Assembly (NCBI GenBank): GCA_944392955.1
Contig: CALXYK010000010.1
Span: 62,001 to 126,000, forward strand
Direction: 5' to 3'
DNA length: 64,000 nucleotides
From: an uncultured Alphaproteobacteria bacterium
GTDB taxonomy: Bacteria > Pseudomonadota > Alphaproteobacteria > Rs-D84 > CACZYB01
A model generated the notes under the pieces. It was not told the origin of the DNA. It did not search any database and worked only from the letters and a program-made list of their open reading frames with translations. Positions within the stretch are counted from its first letter, which is position 1; each line of letters starts with the position of its first letter. A program made the position numbers and the translations under genes. This document shows, piece by piece, positions 15,357 to 25,000 of this stretch.

Positions 15357-16826
15357 TTAGATATTTATTATGCCTCGGACGAAACAATATATTGCAATGA
15401 CACTTACTAATAATATAATCCCGACTAGGCATTTTTCTCCTTTTGTAAATATCATATTTTTAAATGAATTATCTTTACGAGCCCAAATATAAAATGGAAT
15501 ACCTATTGCAATAAAGACTATTGCCATTAAAAGATAATTTAAACCTGCGGCATAAATTAACCAAGATCCGTATATTGTTCCCAATATAGATGTAATAAGT
15601 GCTACTGATCTACTTATTCCTTTTTTATTATCAAATTCGCCATCTTCGCATATTTTCCAAAGATAACAAGTTGAAATAAAGTATGCAGGTAAAACCATAA
15701 CACCAGTTATGCTTAACATTGTATTCCAAGCATTATTTGAAAAATATACAAGGAACATTGCAAGTTGCATAACTATACTTGTTACCCATAATGAAACACT
15801 TGGAGATCCATTTTGATTTTCCCTTGAAAACACCTTTGGGAATGTTTTGTTAAGTGCCATTGCATAAGGCATTTCTGCAACTATCATTGTCCATGCCAAC
15901 CAACTTGCAAGAACTGCTATTAACAAACCTATGTTCATAAGCCATGCACCCCATGGACCTACTACGGCCTTTAAAATACCTGCTGTTGATGGATTTGGTA
16001 TTGCTGAAAGTTCTGCCTGACTCATAAAGCCGAATGGAACGATTGATAGTAAAACATAAATTACTAAACAACCTAAGAAACCTAATAATGTTGCTTTTGA
16101 TACATCGTCTTGACTTTTTGCCCTACCTGATAAAACTACGGCACCTTCTATACCTATAAATGCCCATAGTGTTACAAGCATTGTGCTTTTTATTTGACTG
16201 GATAAACTTCCTAAGGATTTTGTTTTTCCTATAATTGCTTCACCCCAGAAATCAAAGTCAAATGTATCCATTTTAAATACAAATAATAGTATTAAAATAA
16301 ATAGTATCAGTGGAACTATCTTAAATATAGTTGCAATAAGGTTTATTATAGTTGCCTGTTTAACGCCTTTTAATACAAGGAAATTAAATGACCAGATTAG
16401 TATGGAACCTCCTATTATAGAAGCAAGATTATTACCTCCGGTGAAAACTCCAGGGAAAAAATAATCCAAAGCATCCATTGTAATAACTGCATAACCTACA
16501 TTACCAAAAATTTGGCAAAGCCAATAACTCCAACCTATATTAAATCCCATATATGAACCAAAACCTTCCTTTGCATACATATAAATTCCAGATGTAAGTT
16601 TTGGCTTTATGGTAGATAATACTCTGAATGTATTTGCAATAAAATACATACCTATACCTGTTATTAACCATGCAAGTAATACTGCACCGACCGAAGCACT
16701 TTGTGCCATATTTTGTGGAAGGCTGTAAATGCCTCCTCCTATCATAGAACTTACAACTATACCGGCAAGTCCCATAACTCCTAATTTAGAAACATTGCTT
16801 TCTTTTTTTGATTTTGTTTTAAACAT
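15357..16826 (-). CDS. aaxC: arginine/agmatine antiporter (APC family, AaxC-like)
   Basis: 489 residues with about 12 predicted membrane helices. GIVVSSMIGGGIYSLPQNMA near the N-terminus is the APC substrate-binding unwound helix 1 (G[S/G]G motif). The basic amino acid/polyamine antiporter subfamily (ArcD, AdiC, AaxC) is the best fit. It exchanges external arginine for agmatine made by AaxB across the inner membrane. This removes cytoplasmic protons in net effect. It lies between decarboxylase and porin genes. AAAGGAG precedes the ATG. An arginine/ornithine exchanger is the alternative, but no arginine deiminase genes are present. Confidence 0.85.
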   Translation of the reverse strand: MFKTKSKKESNVSKLGVMGLAGIVVSSMIGGGIYSLPQNMAQSASVGAVLLAWLITGIGMYFIANTFRVLSTIKPKLTSGIYMYAKEGFGSYMGFNIGWSYWLCQIFGNVGYAVITMDALDYFFPGVFTGGNNLASIIGGSILIWSFNFLVLKGVKQATIINLIATIFKIVPLILFILILLFVFKMDTFDFDFWGEAIIGKTKSLGSLSSQIKSTMLVTLWAFIGIEGAVVLSGRAKSQDDVSKATLLGFLGCLVIYVLLSIVPFGFMSQAELSAIPNPSTAGILKAVVGPWGAWLMNIGLLIAVLASWLAWTMIVAEMPYAMALNKTFPKVFSRENQNGSPSVSLWVTSIVMQLAMFLVYFSNNAWNTMLSITGVMVLPAYFISTCYLWKICEDGEFDNKKGISRSVALITSILGTIYGSWLIYAAGLNYLLMAIVFIAIGIPFYIWARKDNSFKNMIFTKGEKCLVGIILLVSVIAIYCFVRGIINI

Positions 16827-16853
16827 TTTATCTCTCCTTTTATTAAAGAATTG

Positions 16854-16875
16854 AGAGGGAGGTTATGCTCCCTCT
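16854..16875 (-). promoter_or_regulatory. intercistronic hairpin between aaxB and aaxC
   Basis: AGAGGGAG and CTCCCTCT form an 8-bp stem with a six-base loop five bases after the aaxB stop. On the minus strand it lacks a T run. It may set the ratio of enzyme to transporter. Confidence 0.5.
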
Positions 16876-16879
16876 TTTT

Positions 16880-17473
16880 TTAATAAGAAGCCTGTGGTGT
16901 GGCTGGATTTGCATACTCAAAATTCAAAAATCCTAATGCTGTTAAGCAATAACCAAAGTTTTGTGTGATATTAAGGTAGTTGTGATAGAATTGAAATTCG
17001 CTATGTTTATCAACATTTCTTAACATCAATTCATGATTTAATGATTTTGTAAGCCACATTTCAGCATGAGCTTGGGCTATTTCATCATTTATATATGTAT
17101 CAAAATATTCTACATATTCTGCAGCCCAACCACCTATGAAATTTCCTTGCTTATCTTTTCCCCAGACAATACCAACTCCGGTAGCGATAGCTTTGTGATC
17201 TTCTATTCTTGCTCCATTACCAGCCATTATCACTTCTAATACTGCACCATGCTTAAATTGATTTTGGACTTGTTCTACTGGAACTATATTATTAAAAAGT
17301 TCCGGTGGTAAAACAGATGTGTATGGTATTACATTGAAGTCCTGAATCTTTGCTTGTAATAGTGCACTATCATAGCAGAAAGTCTCAAATGGTTGCGGTG
17401 GTATTCCGTCGTCTGCTTGTCCTGCACCACCTGTATGGAAAGCCAATGTTGGATAACGTGTTCCTACTGTCAT
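16880..17473 (-). CDS. aaxB: pyruvoyl-dependent arginine decarboxylase (AaxB-like)
   Basis: 197 residues, the usual size. It converts arginine to agmatine and CO2. [10 protein letters not shown] places the self-cleaving Thr-Ser pair at residues 52-53; serine 53 would become the pyruvoyl group of the alpha chain and residues 1-52 the beta chain. [11 protein letters not shown] and [18 protein letters not shown] are further family motifs. It is the first gene of aaxB-aaxC-aaxA, the system known from Chlamydia, where it affects acid resistance and host arginine. GGGAG lies about eight bases before the ATG. A palindrome at 17540-17561 lies upstream. Confidence 0.9.
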   Translation of the reverse strand: MTVGTRYPTLAFHTGGAGQADDGIPPQPFETFCYDSALLQAKIQDFNVIPYTSVLPPELFNNIVPVEQVQNQFKHGAVLEVIMAGNGARIEDHKAIATGVGIVWGKDKQGNFIGGWAAEYVEYFDTYINDEIAQAHAEMWLTKSLNHELMLRNVDKHSEFQFYHNYLNITQNFGYCLTALGFLNFEYANPATPQASY

Positions 17474-17539
17474 TTTTTATTCTCCCTTTTATTTTAGTTA
17501 ATATAAATAGAATTTTATAATTCTACAACTTATACTAGA

Positions 17540-17561
17540 ATAATGGAAGTTATACCATTAT
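17540..17561. promoter_or_regulatory. perfect inverted repeat upstream of aaxB, possible operator
   Basis: ATAATGG and CCATTAT are separated by eight bases, 67 bp before aaxB. The size fits a dimeric repressor site. No regulator gene is adjacent, so the partner is unknown. Confidence 0.45.
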
Positions 17562-17609
17562 GGCAATAATATTAAATTCCTTTGAATTCATACTTATAAA
17601 AATGTAGTT

Positions 17610-18989
17610 TTATTTGGAAACTTTGACTCTGGCTAAAGATAAAACCGGTAATAAATTTTCAATCTCAGTTTTTGAAAATCCTTTAAATTCTTTGTATGGG
17701 ATTAAAATATAATTATTTCCAACAGTTGCCCTGTCTATTATATTATTATTTTTTGTATTTATTATTTTATCTATCTTAACACAGATTGGTTCAAAACGTA
17801 TTGGAGATAAAAATTCTATGGTTTCACCTTTTGAAAATGAATTTTTAACTTCTAGTTCTATACCATCTGGTGTATGTTTAGAAACTCTACCTGCATATCT
17901 GTAATTACCATCAGAACGTGTAGTTTCATAATTCATTGCATGATGTGTCAAATGACCTTCAAAAAATCCGTATGTATATCCCCTATTTTGTAATGTATTA
18001 AGTTCGTTCATATACGGAGCACAATTCCAACTATCCGGTGATTTATAGAATGCATCTATTGCATTACTATATGCTCTTGATGTAATACCTGCATAATATT
18101 CGGATTTGTTTCGTCCTTCAACTTTAAGCGAATCAATTCCAATAGATAATAGTTTATCAAGTTTTGGCATAAGGCATAAATCCTTTGAATTCATTATATA
18201 AGAACCTTTGTCATCTTCGCAAAGTTCCAAAAATTCACCTTTTCTTTCCTGTTCTTCTAAATAAAAATCAAATAATTTCATTGTATCAGAGTTTATATCT
18301 ATACCAAGAGTTTTTGCCTCTTTAATTATTTTACCACCTTCTAATAATTCTTCGTTCGGTTTTACATACATTTTATAATTCCAACGACAACAATGAGCAC
18401 AATTACCCTGATTTGAACTACGTTCCGCCAAAAAATTAGAAATTAAACAACGACCAGAATAACTCATACACATACTTCCATGAATAAATGTTTCTAATTT
18501 TAAATCTGGTGCAACCTTTTGCCTTATTTCCCTTAATTCTTCAAAAGAAACTTCCCTACCTAAAACACATAATTTTGCCCCTATATCATACCAAAACATT
18601 GCGGTTTCATACGAACAAACATTTGCCTGGGTTGATACATGTAATGGAATTTCAGGAAGGGCTTTTCTCATATATCTGAAAACACCAGCATCTGCAATAA
18701 TAATACCATCTGGTGATAAATGTTTAAGGGTGTTAGCAAAACTAGGAAGTCGCTCTATATCCTTATTATGTGTATATAAGTTTACTGTTAGATATATTTT
18801 TTTACCTATACTATGTGCATATTCTACACATTCCTTCATTTCTTCAACTGATACCTTTGATTTTGCTCTAAGGCTCATATCAGGAGTGCCTGCATACACA
18901 ACATCTGCTCCATACATAAAGGCTGTTTTTATTCTATCATAGGAACCACCAGGAATTAAAAGTTCTGATTTTCGTGTAAAATTTGACAT
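17610..18989 (-). CDS. trhP: U32 peptidase-family tRNA hydroxylation protein (TrhP/YegQ-like)
   Basis: 459 residues, the length of TrhP (E. coli YegQ, about 453). The N-terminal half has the U32 barrel motifs ELLIPGGSYDRIKTAFMYGAD, VSTQANVCS and FIHGSMCMSYSGRC. The four cysteines in SYSGRC and NCAHCCRW would bind an iron-sulfur cluster. TrhP installs 5-hydroxyuridine at wobble U34, the first step to cmo5U/mcmo5U, with prephenate as oxygen-transfer cofactor. A plain U32 collagenase-like protease is less likely. The gene stands alone on the minus strand. Confidence 0.85.
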   Translation of the reverse strand: MSNFTRKSELLIPGGSYDRIKTAFMYGADVVYAGTPDMSLRAKSKVSVEEMKECVEYAHSIGKKIYLTVNLYTHNKDIERLPSFANTLKHLSPDGIIIADAGVFRYMRKALPEIPLHVSTQANVCSYETAMFWYDIGAKLCVLGREVSFEELREIRQKVAPDLKLETFIHGSMCMSYSGRCLISNFLAERSSNQGNCAHCCRWNYKMYVKPNEELLEGGKIIKEAKTLGIDINSDTMKLFDFYLEEQERKGEFLELCEDDKGSYIMNSKDLCLMPKLDKLLSIGIDSLKVEGRNKSEYYAGITSRAYSNAIDAFYKSPDSWNCAPYMNELNTLQNRGYTYGFFEGHLTHHAMNYETTRSDGNYRYAGRVSKHTPDGIELEVKNSFSKGETIEFLSPIRFEPICVKIDKIINTKNNNIIDRATVGNNYILIPYKEFKGFSKTEIENLLPVLSLARVKVSK

Positions 18990-19130
18990 AATTAACCTCT
19001 TATATTCTTCTTTTTCTTATATGGAAACATATTTTAATTCAAAAGTAAAATAAAATTTAAAATATGCTTGCCACAGAAATTTTTATGTTATAAATTAGTT
19101 TATTATATAAAATAAAAAAGGAGTAAAAAA

Positions 19131-19403
19131 ATGTATGCAACTTTTAGAAGTTATTTGTTTCAATTGATACCTGGTTATTGTGTATCTGATTTAATTTATC
19201 TTGGTATGATAGTATTTATACTTGCTGGTTTTTTATCAAGTAAGAAGTGGACTCCTTTCTTATCTTGCTTAATCTTTGCTTTTGTATTTAAATTGTTGGA
19301 CTTTTTAGCATTGGGACAAACTGCTTCTGCTATAATACCTCAATTTTTACATATGATTGCATTACCTTTTATTTTAACTTTGTTATATTCAAAAAGATCT
19401 TAA
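19131..19403 (+). CDS. small membrane protein of unknown function
   Basis: 90 residues with about three hydrophobic segments (near residues 20-36, 42-60 and 66-85) and a short basic C-terminus (SKRS). AAAGGAG lies before the ATG. No family recognised. It is followed by a terminator that runs almost into the slt start codon. Confidence 0.65.
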   Translation: MYATFRSYLFQLIPGYCVSDLIYLGMIVFILAGFLSSKKWTPFLSCLIFAFVFKLLDFLALGQTASAIIPQFLHMIALPFILTLLYSKRS

Positions 19404-19415
19404 TCTTATTGGGGG

Positions 19416-19443
19416 AAAAGATTTTGTAATCTTTCTTTTTTTT
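19416..19443 (+). terminator. terminator immediately upstream of slt
   Basis: AAAGATT-TTGT-AATCTTT followed by C and eight T. The T run ends two bases before the slt start codon. Confidence 0.65.
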
Positions 19444-19445
19444 GA

Positions 19446-21437
19446 ATGAAAAAAAGTATTTTTTATTTTAAAACTTTTTTAATATTTTTGCTTTCTTTAT
19501 TCGTATTAGAAGGCCTTTTCTACCCTTCTGTTGTTAGGGCGGCTCTTCCTAATATTATGTATAGCAATGATGTTGAAAACTATAAAAAAATATTTGAATT
19601 ACAGGAAAAAGGAAGATTTAAAGATGCTGACAAAGTTATCAAAGAAGTTAAAAATGATGTGTTGATGGGATATGTTTTGTATCAAAGATTTATGAGTCCT
19701 TATTATAAAACACCTTTTAAAGAAATAAAGGAATGGCTTTTGAAATACTATGATATGCCTAATGCCAGTGATATATATAAATTGGGGTTAAAAAAAGGTG
19801 CAAAAAAGGAGTTGAAAAAGCCTAAACGTGAAGCCAGACGAACTCAATACTTCAATGATGACTATAAAAACTCTTATCAAATGATTCAACATTCATATAA
19901 ACACTTACCTAAAAAAGATAGAAATGAAGTTGCCTATATGTTAAAAGTTTTTAATAACAGATTGAAAAAAGGCTATACCAAAAATGCTAGACAAATACTA
20001 GAAAATCCTCATAGTAAAAAGTTATTCGCCCAAAATGACTACCTTAGAATGCAGGCATATCTTGCATTTAGATATTTTCTAGCAAACGAAGATGATATGG
20101 CTATTTTATGGGCAAAGGAACCTGCTGAACAATTAAATTTTTATTTGGCGAATTGGACTTTGGGTTTAGTCTATTGGAGGATGGGGGATTATTTAACATC
20201 TAGGGATTATTTTAAAAATGTTGCATTTACAAAACAAATACCCGCTGATGTTGTTTCTGCTGGTGCATATTGGGCATATAGGGCAAATGAGAGGATTGAA
20301 GATCCTGAATTAAAAGATGATGAGGAAATATTTTTGGAAACTGCGGCTAGTTATCCGAAAACTTTTTATGGAATTTTGGCCACAAAAAAATTGAATAAAG
20401 AATTAGAAATAAGTTGGGAAGAGCCAATTTTAACCGTTCAAAATGCAAGGGAAATTATTTCTTGGCAAGGTGGTGTAAGAGCCTTGGCCTTAATACAATT
20501 GGGTATGAAAAAAGAAGCAGCAGATGAATTAAAATTTCTTATAAACACAGTGACTGATGATTTCTCTAATGACTTAATAAATGCCGTTTTGGCAGTTGCG
20601 GAAATATCTGGAATGCCTTATCTTTCCATAAATCTTTCTAATTATATTAAAGAATATGCCGATGATGCGACTTTTGCGACATCTACTTATCCTACTATTG
20701 ATATAGAACTGGAAGATGGATGGAATATTGATAAGGCTTTGGTTAATGCATTGATAAGACAAGAATCCAGATTTAACCCTATGGCAAAATCTAATGCTGG
20801 GGCAAGAGGTTTGATGCAAATAATGCCAGCAACTGCTTCGTTTATTATGAGAGATTCATCCTTCCGTAAAAAGCAAAAATCAAAACTTTTTGATACTGAA
20901 TTAAATTTAAAAATAGGACAAATGTATATAGAGTATTTATTGTCCAGACCTAACATAAACGGGAATCTTTTTAAATTTTTAATCGCATATAATGCAGGAC
21001 CTGGAAATTTAAAAAAACACGAAGAAAAAGTTGTAAATCCAGGAAACGATCCTTTATTTTTTGTAGAATCTATTAGCCTAAAAGAAACTAGAATCTATGT
21101 TGAACGTGTGATGGCTAATTTCTGGATTTATAGAAATAGGTTGGGACAAACTTCGGAATCGTTGGACGATTTATCTAATGACCTTTGGCCTATTTACATA
21201 AGTAAAGGTGATACTCCTGTAAACAAATATACAGATGAAGAGTTTGAATATTTAGAAGATTATCTTGAAGAACAAGAAGCACAAAAAGAAGAACAAGAAA
21301 AAGAAGAAGAAGAAGAAATGTTAAAACAGGAAGGTGAGACCCTTCAAAATTTGGATAACATAAATGTTGAAGATATATCTTCGGATGGACTTGTAAAAAA
21401 AGAAGAAGAAAGCAATAATCAAATATTAGAATCTTAG
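19446..21437 (+). CDS. slt: soluble lytic murein transglycosylase
   Basis: 663 residues, close to E. coli Slt70. A signal peptide covers about residues 1-33 (ends VVRAA). An alpha-helical superhelix region follows to about 400. The catalytic SLT domain has RQESRFNPMAKS (catalytic Glu near 438), GARGLMQIMPATA and IAYNAGPG. It cleaves the MurNAc-GlcNAc bond of peptidoglycan in the periplasm, forming anhydroMurNAc. A Glu/Gln-rich tail (about 595-663) is unusual for the family. The start has no Shine-Dalgarno and sits right after a terminator, but the signal peptide begins exactly there, so I keep it. Confidence 0.92.
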   Translation: MKKSIFYFKTFLIFLLSLFVLEGLFYPSVVRAALPNIMYSNDVENYKKIFELQEKGRFKDADKVIKEVKNDVLMGYVLYQRFMSPYYKTPFKEIKEWLLKYYDMPNASDIYKLGLKKGAKKELKKPKREARRTQYFNDDYKNSYQMIQHSYKHLPKKDRNEVAYMLKVFNNRLKKGYTKNARQILENPHSKKLFAQNDYLRMQAYLAFRYFLANEDDMAILWAKEPAEQLNFYLANWTLGLVYWRMGDYLTSRDYFKNVAFTKQIPADVVSAGAYWAYRANERIEDPELKDDEEIFLETAASYPKTFYGILATKKLNKELEISWEEPILTVQNAREIISWQGGVRALALIQLGMKKEAADELKFLINTVTDDFSNDLINAVLAVAEISGMPYLSINLSNYIKEYADDATFATSTYPTIDIELEDGWNIDKALVNALIRQESRFNPMAKSNAGARGLMQIMPATASFIMRDSSFRKKQKSKLFDTELNLKIGQMYIEYLLSRPNINGNLFKFLIAYNAGPGNLKKHEEKVVNPGNDPLFFVESISLKETRIYVERVMANFWIYRNRLGQTSESLDDLSNDLWPIYISKGDTPVNKYTDEEFEYLEDYLEEQEAQKEEQEKEEEEEMLKQEGETLQNLDNINVEDISSDGLVKKEEESNNQILES

Positions 21438-21441
21438 CACT

Positions 21442-22089
21442 ATGAAAAATACCAATATTTCTTTTGATATTGAAAACATTTTTATGACAAATAAAACTGA
21501 TATAGTTTTAGGATTGGACGAGGCAGGTAGAGGATGTTTAGCAGGTCCCGTAGTTGCCGCATGTGTTTGGATAAATCAAGAACTATTTCCAAAGGAATTA
21601 TTGGTACAGATAAATGACTCAAAAAAACTTTCAGAAATCAAAAGAAATAAAATTTTTTCTGAATTACAAAAATTAGATAAATCCGTTTTTATGTTTGAAT
21701 ATCAAGAAATATCTTCGGAAATAATTGATGAAATAAATATTTTACAGGCTTCGTTATTGGCAATGGGAAAAGCATATCAAAAATTATTACCTAGGCTTTT
21801 TAATAAACCAGTTATAAGTTTAGTTGATGGGAATCAGCCCCCTGATATTCATCCTTGTCAAACTATTATTGCAGGTGATGCAAAATCTTACTCTATTGCA
21901 ACTGCATCAATAATTGCAAAAGTTAAAAAAGATGAATTGTTAAATAAAATAGCAGAAAAATATCCTATGTATAACTTTGAAAAAAATAAAGGTTATGGAA
22001 CTAAATCTCATTTAGAAGCATTGGAAAAATATGGAATTTCTCCGTTTCATAGAAAATCATATGCTCCAGTTAAAAAATATATTAAATAA
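21442..22089 (+). CDS. rnhB: ribonuclease HII
   Basis: 215 residues. GLDEAGRGCLAGPVVAA carries the first catalytic Asp-Glu pair; NDSKKLSE, DGNQPP and AGDAKSYSIATASIIAKVKKDE supply the remaining acidic residues and conserved segments. It nicks RNA in RNA-DNA hybrids and at single ribonucleotides in DNA. The start is four bases after the slt stop without a clear ribosome site; ATG at 21484 (MTNKTDIVLG) is an alternative that keeps the whole domain. The gene meets addA tail to tail with no gap. Confidence 0.93.
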   Translation: MKNTNISFDIENIFMTNKTDIVLGLDEAGRGCLAGPVVAACVWINQELFPKELLVQINDSKKLSEIKRNKIFSELQKLDKSVFMFEYQEISSEIIDEINILQASLLAMGKAYQKLLPRLFNKPVISLVDGNQPPDIHPCQTIIAGDAKSYSIATASIIAKVKKDELLNKIAEKYPMYNFEKNKGYGTKSHLEALEKYGISPFHRKSYAPVKKYIK

Positions 22090-25000
22090 TTAAAACTCTT
22101 GAAACTTTAAATCTGTAATCCATAAAATAGCAGTATGAATATTTTTATTTGGATAAATTTTTGAAACTGCGTTTTTATATTCTTGTAATTGTTTTTTATA
22201 TTGTGATGGAATTTCTGATGTATCCTTATCAGTTTTATAATCTATAATCCATATATCATTTTCAAGTATGACAAGTTTATCTACTCTTAATATTTTTGCA
22301 TCTTTGTTTTGTGAAAGCATAATTTCTGTTTCTGATAAACTATTATTACCAAATATAAAATTATACTTATTATCATTATATAATTGCAAAATTTTTTCTG
22401 TGATAAAATCATGGTCGTCTATGATATTTTTTTCAAAATATTTTTGTATGATTTCTTTTAAATTTATATCATGTTTTACATTAGCATACTTAGAAATATT
22501 TTCTAATAATTTATGAATTATAGACCCCCTTAACAATGATTTATTATCATCGGAAAGATATGTCAATGGTGATTTGGGTTTAATATCTTTTTTATATTCA
22601 AAAGATGGCAATTCCATTTTTTCTTCTAAATATTTAGGCATAGAAATAATATGTGGTTTTTCATCATTTGTTTCATTGGAAATTTTACCACTTTCGTTTT
22701 TACCTAAACGAAGAACCATATCATCAATATATTCCCTATTAAAATCTGCTAAGACTTCATCTTTTACAAAAGATGCGTCTTTGTTTTCCTCTAAACTTTG
22801 TTTTATACATGAATACCAGGTATTTTGCTTAATATTTTTTTCAACTCCCATAACATATAATCTATCTCTGGCACGGGTCATCGCAACATATAATAATCTG
22901 TATTCTTCGTCTGAACTTTCCTTCTTGTAATCATTTACAATTTGAGCAAAATTTTCATTTATTGTATCCATATTTGCAATTTTATACATAGGAAAATTTT
23001 TAAACCATAAAATTTTTTCCCTGACACATCTATCTGGAACATTGGTGTTATATAAAAATACTATTGGAGCTTCTAAACCTTTTGAACCATGAACTGTTAA
23101 AATTCTGACTGTATTATTTGTATGTTCCATATCCCTTTTTATTACAACTTCACTTAACGAAAACCATTCATAAAAATCACTTAATGATTTTCCCATCTGG
23201 GTATTGTCATAATTTAAACACTGAGACAAAAAGGCATTTAGAACTTCTTCTATTTCATAACCGAATCTGTTTATGAAGTTTTCCCTTTTGTTTTGAACCT
23301 TTAAAACAAAATCAAAAAATTCAAATGGGAATGCAGTTTTAGAAAGTTTTATTAAAGAAGATAAATCTTCAAATATTTCCCTGTATTTAATTTCTTCTGA
23401 TAATCTTTTAAATAAGGTTTTGTCCCCTCTGTTATAACAAAGAGTAAATAAATCGTCATCGTCTAAGTTATAAAGCGGTGATTTTAAAACTTCGGCCAAA
23501 GATAAATCATCATAATTAAATAGAACAAATTTTAACAAGGATATTAAATCCTCCACTACGATATTATCACTTAACGATAACTTATCTTGCCCTGATACTG
23601 GAATATTATTATTCACTAATGCAGTAATAGCAGAATCCATATAATTTCTTTTTCTTACTAAAATCATAATATCTTTTGGTTGTATTTTCCTTATGTATTT
23701 TTCACCATTTATTTCCCCATCAGAAATGTATTCATTATCTAACAAATATCTTATTTTTTTTGCCAAAACATTTGCCTGTTCCATATCTGGATTAAAATTG
23801 TATATGTGTTTTATTGGTGTTTTAAAAATTTCACCTTCGTCCTTTTCTATTGCTTTTATCAATGGCGAAACTTCGACTATACCATTACTATCTGTTCTAT
23901 TATGTATATGTTTGATTTCTTCGTCCCCTATTCTGACACCAGATAAATTTTTAACTACATCATCAACTGTATTTAATATATTTTTACATGAACGAAAAGA
24001 TACATTTAATGGTAAATCATAAAATTTATAGTTATTGGTTTCTATCTTTTTTTTAAATTCATCTTTATACTTTTTAAATAGTTTTATATTTGCACCTTGG
24101 AAACTGAAAATAGATTGTTTGACATCACCAACTGAAAAAAGAGTTTTTATATCTTTTTCTGTTCGTCCTGTTGTAAAAAATTCCTGTGTTAAATTATCAA
24201 CGATATCCCATTGTAGAGGTGATGTGTCCTGGGCTTCGTCTATTAAAATATGAGAAATCCCGCCGTCTAATTTATATAAAATCCATTCAGAAACATTGGG
24301 AATTGAAAATAATTTTTTCACAGATGTTATCAAATCTGTAAAATCCATTACTCCCTTTTTCTTTTTTAAATTATCATATATGTGATTTAATGCCAAACCT
24401 ATATCTATAATTGATAGTGTTGCCATATATATTTTGGAACAATTTAAAAACCTAACTGCGTTTTCTATCCTTTTACCTTCGTTTAAAACATCTTGGTAAA
24501 AAGCTTTATTGGTATCTATTACTTTTTTTACAAACAAGGTTTCATAAAGTGTATTTTTGCTTGATATAAATACAGATTTGTATAGGTTAAATCTTTCTTC
24601 TACATCATCTTGTAAATCAGGTGAACGAAACCTTATAATGTTATTTAATTTATCATACCTTTTGGAATTTGTGCTATATTGAGTATTTAATCTTAAAAAA
24701 CCTTCTAAATTTTCTATAAAATTATTAGGAATATGATTTAATACATTCTCAATATATAATTTATCGTTTTTGATAAAATCATCAATTATAGTATCAAAGC
24801 CTTGAAAAATTATTTCCCTTAATTTTAACGATATATTTTCTTTGTTATGATATGTTTTAAGTAGTTCTGAAAAATTTTCCCTAGATGTAATTATTTCGTT
24901 TTTTATTTTATCAAAATCATTTTGTGAAACAAGATTCATTAAATAGTTAAAACTAGAAAAAATATCAGGACTGATATCTGATTTATCATATTTTATATTT

